This document shows, one piece after another, positions 34,145-40,653 of a stretch of 64,000 bases of DNA. Positions within the stretch are counted from its first letter, which is position 1. Each line of letters opens with the position of its first letter. This stretch comes from JANYCO01 sp031416415. Lineage in GTDB: Bacteria > Bacteroidota > Bacteroidia > Cytophagales > Cytophagaceae. Under the pieces are notes generated by a model, which saw nothing but the letters and a program-made list of their open reading frames with translations, did no database searches and was not told the DNA's origin. The stretch spans positions 1 through 64,000 of the forward strand of contig JANOTP010000270.1 of the NCBI GenBank assembly GCA_031416415.1. The letters run 5' to 3'. A program made the position numbers and the translations under genes.

Positions 34145-35014
34145 TTAATCCTGATACTGCTTTACAAGATTATTATTTTTATAATAATTCTTCCATGTTC
34201 TGTTAAGCTTACCTGTTTTTTGATGCGCATCATTGGGTGTTAACATATTACAACTCATGTGAGGTCTTTCATTATTATAGTAATCAATTACTTCTTTTAA
34301 CTTTTGATTATCGTAGACTTCTTTATAGTCCAGATATTCTTGTTTAAGAATCCCGTTTACTCTTTCTGCAATAGCATTTTCAAGTGGATCACCTTTTTCT
34401 GTCATGCTTATTTTGATATTATGATCCTGTAATAGCTTTACATATGCATAGCAGCAATACTGCATGCCTCTGTCGGAGTGATGAATAAGGCCTCCCATTA
34501 AATTAGGTGTATTCTCTAAAGCCATTCGTAGGGCCTTTATCGTGTTAGAAGCTTCAAGAGTATCACCTATATAGTAACCTACTATTTTCCTGGAATAAGC
34601 ATCTGTGATAAGGGATAGATACATAAAACCTCTTTCTTTCTGAAGATATGTAATATCGCTTACCCAAAGTTGATTGGGACTTTCTGGTACCATTTCTCTA
34701 ATCAGGTTTGGGTGTTTTTTATACCAATGTCTTGAATTAGTAGTATGAATATGTCTCACACTTTTCCTTATTAGCATTTTATTAGCCTTTAAGATTGAAA
34801 ATAATTGATCTCTTCCTATTTTAATCTGAGCCTGGGAAAGATCCTTTTTTATCTTTTGATATACTTTCCTTTCTCCCATCTTAGGATGGTTTAATCGGGC
34901 TTGTTTTACTAAATGCAAAACAAATCTCTCTTCCTGCTTGGAAGAAAATTCTTGTTTATAATTATGATATAGGGCTTGTCTGCTTATACCAAACAACCTG
35001 CAAAGCCTTTCCAA
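34145..35014 (-). CDS. IS3-family transposase OrfB (DDE integrase domain)
   Basis: The catalytic part of the transposase, 289 residues from a TTG at 35014. The N-terminal HTH_21-type helix region (RLCRLFGISRQALYHNYK ... HPKMGERKVYQKI) is followed by the rve integrase core with the DDE residues visible: D in NQLWVSDITYL, D in IHHSDRGMQY, E in ENAIAERVNGILKQEY, and the YNNERPH tail. The frame is open upstream through the end of orfA, so the natural product is probably an OrfAB fusion made by minus-1 frameshifting, not translation from the TTG. Confidence 0.93.
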   Translation of the reverse strand: MERLCRLFGISRQALYHNYKQEFSSKQEERFVLHLVKQARLNHPKMGERKVYQKIKKDLSQAQIKIGRDQLFSILKANKMLIRKSVRHIHTTNSRHWYKKHPNLIREMVPESPNQLWVSDITYLQKERGFMYLSLITDAYSRKIVGYYIGDTLEASNTIKALRMALENTPNLMGGLIHHSDRGMQYCCYAYVKLLQDHNIKISMTEKGDPLENAIAERVNGILKQEYLDYKEVYDNQKLKEVIDYYNNERPHMSCNMLTPNDAHQKTGKLNRTWKNYYKNNNLVKQYQD

Positions 35015-35037
35015 GCTTACCTTAGGCTTGCATAATT

Positions 35038-35415
35038 TTATTTCTTGGATTGTTTGGTAGCGGACTTTTTTCGGATATTGATCTTAAGTTCTTTTTCTGC
35101 AATATCAATCATAGTCGAATAAGCATCCGCTTTAAAATTAGCATCTTCTAAAGCTTTCTCTAATTCCTTGATCCGCTTTTGAAGTTCTTCTGGACTTAAT
35201 TCTTCCTGTTTCATCTCTGATAATAAAAATGGCTCTGGGATAGCTCTTTGAGCTTCTTTCTCAAATTTACGAATCCATTTTAAAACTACACATTTTCCCT
35301 TGAGGTTATATTTCCTCCGGGCGCCTTCTTTTGTAATATTTCCAGATAATACTTCCTGGATAACGGCCTTTTTAAATTCATCACTGAAATACTGACGTTC
35401 TTTTAATCCTATCAT
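35038..35415 (-). CDS. IS3-family transposase OrfA (HTH protein)
   Basis: A 125-residue DNA-binding protein with the IS3 OrfA layout: helix-turn-helix (about 8-55, FSDEFKKAVIQEVLSGNITKE ... YNLKGKCVVLKWIRKF) and a C-terminal leucine-zipper-like coiled coil (SPEELQKRIKELEKALEDAN). It binds the terminal repeats and controls transposition. The heptamer A_AAA_AAG (35065-35071 on the plus strand as CTTTTTT) lies in zero frame 27 bases before the stop region, well placed to shift ribosomes into orfB. Confidence 0.92.
   Translation of the reverse strand: MIGLKERQYFSDEFKKAVIQEVLSGNITKEGARRKYNLKGKCVVLKWIRKFEKEAQRAIPEPFLLSEMKQEELSPEELQKRIKELEKALEDANFKADAYSTMIDIAEKELKINIRKKSATKQSKK
35065..35071 (-). 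promoter_or_regulatory. Programmed minus-1 frameshift heptamer A_AAA_AAG
   Basis: On the minus strand the orfA codons read cgA AAA AAG, the canonical slippery heptamer of IS3 elements. After a minus-1 slip the frame stays open into orfB (through TIQEIKLCKPKVSLERL). Confidence 0.8.
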
Positions 35416-35519
35416 ACGTTTACATTTTGTGTAAACCTATTTCAGGACAAGACAGGTTGTTTGTAAATCACAACAAAAATATTTATTTTTGACTATACTA
35501 TTTTTAATTTTTTAATATT

Positions 35520-35928
35520 ATGCCTAAAGCCGATAAATCTAATTTATATCTATATAATCGTACACTAAAAGAGTATGCCAGAGAGAATAGAAATAAGGCT
35601 AATAAGGCAGAATGTTGTTTATGGAAATTTGTTTTGAGTGCAAAACGTATGAAAGGCTCGCCAAAGACCTGTATTAAATTATATAGCAGACTTCATGTGT
35701 AAAGAACTGAATCTTATTATTGAAGTAGATGGGACCACACATACTTGGGAAACTACTTCTATCAAGGATAACTACAGGCAACGCTGTCTTGAAGAAGCTG
35801 GATTTACAGTGTTGAGATTCACCAATGAAGAGGTGCTTACTGCTATAGATCGAGTATATGAAAAAATAGAGGAAAAAATCGAACAACTATTGACTAATCG
35901 TAAAAAAAATACTTTCCATAAAGGGTAA
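35520..35928 (+). pseudogene. Frameshifted DUF559 (Vsr-like) endonuclease gene
   Basis: DUF559 proteins are small Vsr/PD-(D/E)XK-type nucleases. The first frame (35520-35702) encodes the typical N-terminus NRTLKEYARENRNKANKAECCLW. After the codons for MKG near base 35657 the reading continues correctly only in another frame, as RQRPVLNYIADFMCKELNLI and then IEVDGTTH with the catalytic EVDG, to the stop at 35928. Compared with the usual spacing (MKGYxFxRQRP), about eight bases are missing, so the gene is broken unless the shift is rescued. It is enclosed by inverted-repeat arms 33966-34079 and 35956-36050. Confidence 0.85.
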
Positions 35929-35955
35929 TATTATCTGTTGTATTAATCTCAAAAA

Positions 35956-36050
35956 AACCTCCCCCAACCCCCTCCGCTTACGCACAACCAGCCGCACAAG
36001 GGGGACAGTGATAATTCCTTAAGTTGACGGCTATGGAGCTTTTCTCCTGC
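35956..36050 (+). repeat. Right arm of the inverted repeat framing the DUF559 unit
   Basis: Inverse of 34027-34080 (here 35956-36008, beginning AACCTCCCCCAACCCCCTCC) and of 33966-33995 (here 36023-36050). Between the two blocks are 14 bases with no insertion-sequence end. Its outer block runs directly into the first direct repeat of the restriction-modification cassette at 36035. Confidence 0.75.
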
Positions 36051-36165
36051 AAGCGTTGCCTGTTGCTTCGCTAATGTTATTCCGCAGTGGGTAATAGAGA
36101 GTAAGTCTAGAAAAGAAGATCAACTATTGCCCTTGTATATCCACATTGTTGTGCTGCGTAGAAAA
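36035..36165 (+). repeat. Left direct repeat flanking the restriction-modification cassette
   Basis: About 130 bases beginning GGAGCTTTTCTCCTGCAAGC and running to GTGCTGCGTAGA. It is nearly identical to 40497-40623 in the same orientation, differing by a few substitutions and small indels. It lies 115 bases upstream of the controller gene. Confidence 0.85.
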
Positions 36166-36239
36166 AGCTTGTTGATGAAAAGCAGTAATAAGGGCGTAAA
36201 ATTTTCCCACCGCACCACAGCAATATTGAAAACATTTTG

Positions 36240-36260
36240 TATTTTTGACAAAATTGTCAA
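36240..36260 (+). promoter_or_regulatory. R-M cassette promoter overlapping a candidate controller operator
   Basis: TATTTTTG (36240-36247) fits the TAnnTTTG minus-7 element. It overlaps the palindrome TTGACAA-AA-TTGTCAA (36245-36260). The controller ATG is 18 bases further on. Binding of the XRE protein here would block its own transcription. No good TTG minus-33 element is seen, so promoter boundaries are uncertain. Confidence 0.55.
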
Positions 36261-36278
36261 GGTAAATATTTCAAGAAG

Positions 36279-36605
36279 ATGAAGGAAACATTTGGAGAAT
36301 ATATTCATAAATTAAGGACAGACAACAGTTTGACTTTAACAAAACTTGCCGCAGCTCTCGACATTGACCAGTCGACACTTTCAAAAATTGAGAACAATAA
36401 ACGGAATGTGACCGAGGACTTGTTACCAAAACTTTCAAAAATTTTCAGTTTGAATTTCAAACAGCTCGAAAAGGAATTTTACAGCGAAAAAATCGCAGAA
36501 ATTTTATACAAGGGGGAAGACACGAAAGACTTAATGAAACTTGCTGAAGAAAAAGCAAAATATTTCAGATTAAAAAAACAGGAACAAGGAATTTTAAAAT
36601 TATAA
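36279..36605 (+). CDS. XRE-family controller protein of the restriction-modification cassette
   Basis: A 108-residue DNA-binding protein. Residues about 5-62 are a classic XRE/Cro helix-turn-helix (YIHKLRTDNSLTLTKLAAAL, then DIDQSTLSKIENNKRN); the remaining helix-rich tail (about 65-108) likely helps dimerise. It heads a four-gene set and starts two bases before the C5 methyltransferase. By position and size it should act like C proteins of type II systems, delaying the endonuclease until the host DNA is methylated; the palindrome at 36245-36260 is its probable operator. That function is inferred from context. Confidence 0.85.
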   Translation: MKETFGEYIHKLRTDNSLTLTKLAAALDIDQSTLSKIENNKRNVTEDLLPKLSKIFSLNFKQLEKEFYSEKIAEILYKGEDTKDLMKLAEEKAKYFRLKKQEQGILKL

Positions 36606-36607
36606 GT

Positions 36608-37660
36608 ATGATTGGAGCTTCGTTATTTTCAAGTGCAGGAATTGCTGAAACCTATTTGGAGGATATAGGTGTAAACATTATTGGTGCAAATGAATTACTT
36701 AAAGAAAGAGCAGACTTATACCAATCATTATATCCAAATTCTAAAATGATAGCAGGAAGCATTTTAGACGATAATGTTTTTAAGGCACTTGTAAAAAGTA
36801 CACCTAAAAAATTAGACTTTTTAATTGCTTCTCCACCTTGTCAAGGAATGAGTGTTGCTGGGAAAAACAGAAATTTAGAGCAAATGCTAAGTGATGAACG
36901 AAATTATCTTGTATTCAAAATAATAGATTTCATCAAGTTAAAATCACCTGACTTTGTTCTAATTGAAAATGTACCAACATTTTTCAAAATGGAATTACCA
37001 TTCCAAAATAAACAACTGAAAATCATTGATATTCTTAGCATTCTATTCAAGTCCAAATACAACATTGAAGCAGAGGTTTATGATGCTTCCGAATATGGTG
37101 TCCCTCAAAGAAGAATAAGAGCAATAATTAAACTCTATAAAAAAGGAAATAAATGGGGCGTTCCATCAACAGAAAAATTAATTACTGTTGAAGATGCAAT
37201 TGGACATTTGCCAAGCATTGAAGCAGGACAAACCTCGGATATTAAATGGCATTTTGCAAGAAAACATTCTCAAAGTCATATTGAGTGGATGCAACACACA
37301 CCTACTGGCAAATCTGCTTTTGAAAATAAAAAACATTTTCCAGTTAAACCAAATGGAGAAATAATTAAAAGTTATATGACAACATATAGGAGGATTAAAT
37401 GGAATGAGCCTGCACCTACTATTACAATGCGAAATGATGCAATTAGTTCACAACTAAATGTTCATCCAGGGCGTGTTCTAAAAAATGGAAAATATTCAGA
37501 CGCGAGAGTTTTAACACCTTTGGAATTAATGATACTTTCTTCATTACCTGAAAATTGGGCAATCCCTGAAAATACTCCCGAATTATTAATAAGAAAGTGC
37601 GTTGGAGAATGTATTCCGCCGTTACTTATAAAAAATATTGTTGCCCAAATAAACAACTAA
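36608..37660 (+). CDS. DNA (cytosine-5) methyltransferase
   Basis: A 350-residue C5-cytosine methyltransferase protecting host DNA. Ordered motifs: I-like SLFSSAGIAETYLEDIG (residues 5-21, variant of FxGxG), IV with catalytic Cys78 in ASPPCQGMS, VI ENV, VIII QRRIRA, then a short target-recognition region, and the C-terminal IX-like RIKWNEPAPTITMR and X-like RKCVGECIPP. It is the first enzyme gene after the controller and precedes the endonuclease by one base. Together with the second methyltransferase at 39119, this suggests an asymmetric target with each strand modified by a different enzyme. Confidence 0.95.
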   Translation: MIGASLFSSAGIAETYLEDIGVNIIGANELLKERADLYQSLYPNSKMIAGSILDDNVFKALVKSTPKKLDFLIASPPCQGMSVAGKNRNLEQMLSDERNYLVFKIIDFIKLKSPDFVLIENVPTFFKMELPFQNKQLKIIDILSILFKSKYNIEAEVYDASEYGVPQRRIRAIIKLYKKGNKWGVPSTEKLITVEDAIGHLPSIEAGQTSDIKWHFARKHSQSHIEWMQHTPTGKSAFENKKHFPVKPNGEIIKSYMTTYRRIKWNEPAPTITMRNDAISSQLNVHPGRVLKNGKYSDARVLTPLELMILSSLPENWAIPENTPELLIRKCVGECIPPLLIKNIVAQINN

Positions 37661-37661
37661 A

Positions 37662-39110
37662 ATGACATTAAGAGTAGAAAGTAAAAAATGGATTTTATAC
37701 CGACATATAAGCGATTTTAATTTGCTTTGTGAAGTAGCTGTATTTTTAAAATCATATTCCAAAACGACTATTTCTAAAGAGGAGAAAGCTCGCTTAAATC
37801 TTAAACTCAGAGAAGTTGGTTTGTATAGCGAAAGAAACCCTGACTTACCACTTGATGCAATAAACCATAAAATAAATCAGCTATCTTATTATATGTTTGG
37901 CTATCAAGCCAAAATTGAAGGAGAAGATAGATTTTTATATAGTCCTCTTGGAAATCTTTTTCTGAAATATATTGATGATAAACAAAAATCAGCCAACATA
38001 TTTTTAACAATGTTGTGGGCAGTTCAATATCAACATCCACAAAGCGGAACTGATAGCGAATTTCAACTTTACCCTTTTCGACTGATTTTTAAATTACTTT
38101 CAGACAATCGTTTATCAAATAAATTATTTGCTTTTGAAGTCGCTTATTCAATTGTCTTTATAAAAGAAATAAATTCTAAAACATACGAAAGTTTAGTAAG
38201 TGAATTATTAGAATTACGAAAACTTTCAGATGAAGAATTAGCAAAATTATTTCAAGGAAACAGTCACGCTTATGTTAATTCTGCATACGAGTGGGACTAT
38301 TACGTTACAACTCTTTTCAATGGAGCAGGAGTAATTAACAAAACTGATGGAAGAGTTATCTGCAAACTTCAACACGGAACAACCAAAACCTTTAGAAAGA
38401 TTACAAGAAATGAAGTAACAATATCTGATAATGTTTTATCTCTCGTTCCAAAACTTGAAAACCAATATTCATTTCTTGCAAAACCTCTACTTCTCAATGA
38501 CCCTGAACGCCTTAAAATTGACGTTGTAAAAGAAATATATAGTTTCTTTCCTCGTGTACTCCTCGAAGAAATTGGAGAGGCAGTTAACGACTTAAAACTT
38601 GAACTTCTTAATCTACCCAATTTAATTGAACAGTATTCAAATAATACTGATGGAGAGGAAGCATACTTGTTTGAAGATGCTTTAGTGGATGGTTTTAATA
38701 TGTTTTATAATGTTGATGCTAAAAAAATTGGAGGTGCAGGAAATACAGACTTGGAATGTTTGTACCTAACCAAAAAGAAGAAATTTGCAGTTGATGCTAA
38801 ATCAACTAAAAATAAACTATCTGGTATTAATTCTGGTAGATTAGAAGGACATAGAGAAAAAATTGGTGGTGTATACTCAATCGTAGTAACTCCAAGATAT
38901 GTTCCTGCTGTTTTGCAAGACATAAAAAATAGTCCTATTGTAATTATTCGAGCAAGTACATTTTCGGAATATCTGTACAACTGCATTGAGAATGATGTTA
39001 GAGAAATTGATTACGAAGACTTTGATAGTATCATAGTTAACAATATGGGCAAAGACATCAGTAAAAATATTTCAGACTTAACCATTGCAAGATTTGCAAC
39101 AAAAAACTAA
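37662..39110 (+). CDS. Type II restriction endonuclease, AlwI-like candidate
   Basis: A 482-residue protein sitting between the two methyltransferases. A PD-(D/E)XK active site is visible near the C-terminus: D363 in GAGNTDLE, then FAVDAKST with D378 and K380, followed by a long helix (LSGINSGRLEGHREK) and the strand YSIVVTPRYV. The N-terminal 340 residues are helical and probably read the DNA sequence. Overall arrangement recalls AlwI/MlyI-type type IIS enzymes, which cut at a distance from an asymmetric site and need two methyltransferases; the AlwI assignment is tentative, the endonuclease role is well supported by context. It appears full length. Confidence 0.82.
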   Translation: MTLRVESKKWILYRHISDFNLLCEVAVFLKSYSKTTISKEEKARLNLKLREVGLYSERNPDLPLDAINHKINQLSYYMFGYQAKIEGEDRFLYSPLGNLFLKYIDDKQKSANIFLTMLWAVQYQHPQSGTDSEFQLYPFRLIFKLLSDNRLSNKLFAFEVAYSIVFIKEINSKTYESLVSELLELRKLSDEELAKLFQGNSHAYVNSAYEWDYYVTTLFNGAGVINKTDGRVICKLQHGTTKTFRKITRNEVTISDNVLSLVPKLENQYSFLAKPLLLNDPERLKIDVVKEIYSFFPRVLLEEIGEAVNDLKLELLNLPNLIEQYSNNTDGEEAYLFEDALVDGFNMFYNVDAKKIGGAGNTDLECLYLTKKKKFAVDAKSTKNKLSGINSGRLEGHREKIGGVYSIVVTPRYVPAVLQDIKNSPIVIIRASTFSEYLYNCIENDVREIDYEDFDSIIVNNMGKDISKNISDLTIARFATKN

Positions 39111-39118
39111 TATCTGCT

Positions 39119-39883
39119 ATGATTACAATAACACGAGAGAATAATATGGAATTAATGGCAAGGTATCCTGACAACTATTTTGACCTTGCAATTGTTGACC
39201 CTCCTTATGGAATTTTAAATAAAACTAAAAGAGGTGGCGACCATAAATTTAATATGGCCGAATATACCCAATGGGACGTAAAGCCGAATGATGAGTATTT
39301 CAACGAACTTTTTAGAGTATCTAAAAATCAAATAATTTGGGGTGGAAACTACTTTGGGCAATTATGGAAAAGAAGCGAATACAATAAAGGTTTTATCATT
39401 TGGGACAAAAATCAACCCGAAAGTTTAAATAACTTTTCTATGGCAGAGATGGCTTGGTCATCGCTTGACAAGCCTTCAAAAATATTTCGATATAGTGTAA
39501 GAAAAAATAGAAATAAAATTCACCCGACACAAAAACCAATAGAGTTATATGAATGGCTTTTGAAAATGTATGCTAAACCAAATGACAAAATATTAGATAC
39601 TCATCTTGGAAGTGGTACAATTGCCATTGCTTGCTATAATGCTGGATTAAGCTTAACGGCTTGTGAAATTAGCAAAGACTATTATGCAAAGTCTTTAGAA
39701 AAAATTAAAGAATTAGTTCCTGAGAAAGCCATAATTAGTAATGATGCAGACGCTTTTTCTTTGACTTTTCCAAACCAAACTAATCCCAAAAACGACCTCT
39801 TTAAACAATATAAAGAACAGACAAGCCAACTAAATTTATTTAAAGAAAGAAGAGAAAAATACTACGCTAATGCCAAGGCTTAA
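39119..39883 (+). CDS. DNA adenine-N6/cytosine-N4 methyltransferase
   Basis: A 254-residue amino-methyltransferase of the beta order: catalytic motif IV DPPY at residues 27-30 comes first, then the motif I-like SAM-binding ILDTHLGSGT at about 157-167 preceded by HPTQKP. It should methylate an exocyclic amino group (N6-adenine or N4-cytosine) on the strand not protected by the C5 enzyme. It is the last gene of the cassette, eight bases after the endonuclease, and is followed by a tetranucleotide repeat and remnants of mobile DNA. Confidence 0.93.
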   Translation: MITITRENNMELMARYPDNYFDLAIVDPPYGILNKTKRGGDHKFNMAEYTQWDVKPNDEYFNELFRVSKNQIIWGGNYFGQLWKRSEYNKGFIIWDKNQPESLNNFSMAEMAWSSLDKPSKIFRYSVRKNRNKIHPTQKPIELYEWLLKMYAKPNDKILDTHLGSGTIAIACYNAGLSLTACEISKDYYAKSLEKIKELVPEKAIISNDADAFSLTFPNQTNPKNDLFKQYKEQTSQLNLFKERREKYYANAKA

Positions 39884-39970
39884 CAGTCTACACATTAGCA
39901 AGCCACACAAGCCGATACTCAAACCAAAGCATGCAAAAGAGTATGCCTGCCCAACCGCACCGCATACAGA

Positions 39971-40024
39971 CGAACGAACGAAAGAACGAACGAAAGAAAG
40001 AAAGAAAGAAAGAAAGAAAGAAAA
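39971..40024 (+). repeat. GAAC/GAAA tetranucleotide microsatellite
   Basis: About thirteen tandem four-base units, first GAAC mixed with GAAA, then pure GAAA, on the plus strand. It begins some 88 bases after the methyltransferase stop and lies in no supported gene. Slippage would change its length but not obviously any protein. Confidence 0.9.
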
Positions 40025-40073
40025 AACAACGAAGGCATAACATTTAGCCGACTAGCGAAAAACGCCCATAAAA

Positions 40074-40111
40074 AAGCCCGATTAAACCACGTGTTTAACT
40101 GGGCCTTTTTT
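40074..40111. terminator. Bidirectional hairpin terminator downstream of the R-M cassette
   Basis: AAAAAAGCCC ... GGGCCTTTTTT with an inner TTAAAC-CACGTG-TTTAA stem. A-run on one side and T-run on the other make it usable in both directions. Confidence 0.7.
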
Positions 40112-40321
40112 GTTAGTCGGTGTTGACTGACACCCGAAGCTAGTAGGGGCCTTAGTAGATCGAACCTACTCTATACGTTTTTAAAATCTTCTACTTCTGT
40201 TATTTTTTGTACATTTTTTTTTCGTTTAAAAATAAAATCCCTTACCCAATTTTTAAATTAAGGAATTTCGCTATTCAATACGTCGTGGAAAGAATCGTTA
40301 AATTTTTCTTTCCCCTTTTTA

Positions 40322-40480
40322 TCAAGCATCTTCTAGTCTTGGAAAAGGACGTTGCTTTTCTATTCGTTTCACTCGTGTATCAATTTTCAATACCAGCTTG
40401 CCTTTTCCAAAACAAGCACACTTAGTAATATCTTTGCTATATTTCTCCAACATTCGAATTGCTACAGGTATCGCTACTTT
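40322..40480 (-). pseudogene. Remnant of a transposase C-terminus (IS91-like, tentative)
   Basis: On the minus strand the frame reads AIRMLEKYSKDITKCACFGKGKLV, then DTRVKRIEKQRPFPRLED and a stop. The KDITKCxCxGKGKLV pattern is what is left of a zinc-ribbon near the end of IS91-type transposases. There is no N-terminal catalytic part, and the frame upstream merges into the repeat/hairpin at 40481-40623, so it is a fragment. Assignment rests on this short match only. Confidence 0.4.
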
Positions 40481-40522
40481 TGGCAACGCTTTCGCAGGAG
40501 CTTTTCTCCTGCAAGCGTTGCC
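40481..40522. repeat. Strong hairpin at the start of the right direct repeat
   Basis: GGCAACGCTT and AAGCGTTGCC pair perfectly, as do the inner GCAGGAG and CTCCTGC, around a CTTTT loop. Only the right half is shared with the left direct repeat at 36035. Confidence 0.75.
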
Positions 40523-40623
40523 TGTTGCTTCGCTAATGTTATTCCTCAGTGGGTAATAGAGAGTAATCCTAGAAAAGAAGATCAACTATCGCCCTTGTAT
40601 ATCCACATAGTGCTGCGTAGACA
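40497..40623 (+). repeat. Right direct repeat flanking the restriction-modification cassette
   Basis: Second copy of the repeat at 36035-36165, same orientation, from GGAGCTTTTCTCCTGCAAGC to GTGCTGCGTAGA. Together they enclose 4.3 kb holding the controller, both methyltransferases and the endonuclease. It ends 30 bases before the stop of the hydrogenase-4-like operon's last gene. Confidence 0.85.
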
Positions 40624-40653
40624 AGGGGTGGAACTCTCTTAACTCAATATAAC

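Larger units (their letters stand above)
34080..35454 (-). mobile_element. IS3-family insertion sequence
   Basis: A complete element of 1375 bases. Terminal inverted repeats of about 26 bp begin TGTCTCGTCCTAAAATAAGT on the left and, read inward from the right end, TGTCTTGTCCTGAAATAGGT; both open with TG. It is bounded by a three-base target duplication GGT (34077-34079 and 35455-35457). It carries orfA and orfB on the minus strand with an A_AAA_AAG frameshift site near the end of orfA. Rejoining the flanks restores GGGGGAGGT-TGTTTG, showing that it landed at the inner edge of the left inverted-repeat arm. All parts look intact, so it may still be active. Confidence 0.92.

Noticed and set aside
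40352..40642. Plus-strand open frame across the right direct repeat
   Set aside because: No similarity to any protein, overlaps a hairpin, and is antisense to the transposase-like fragment.
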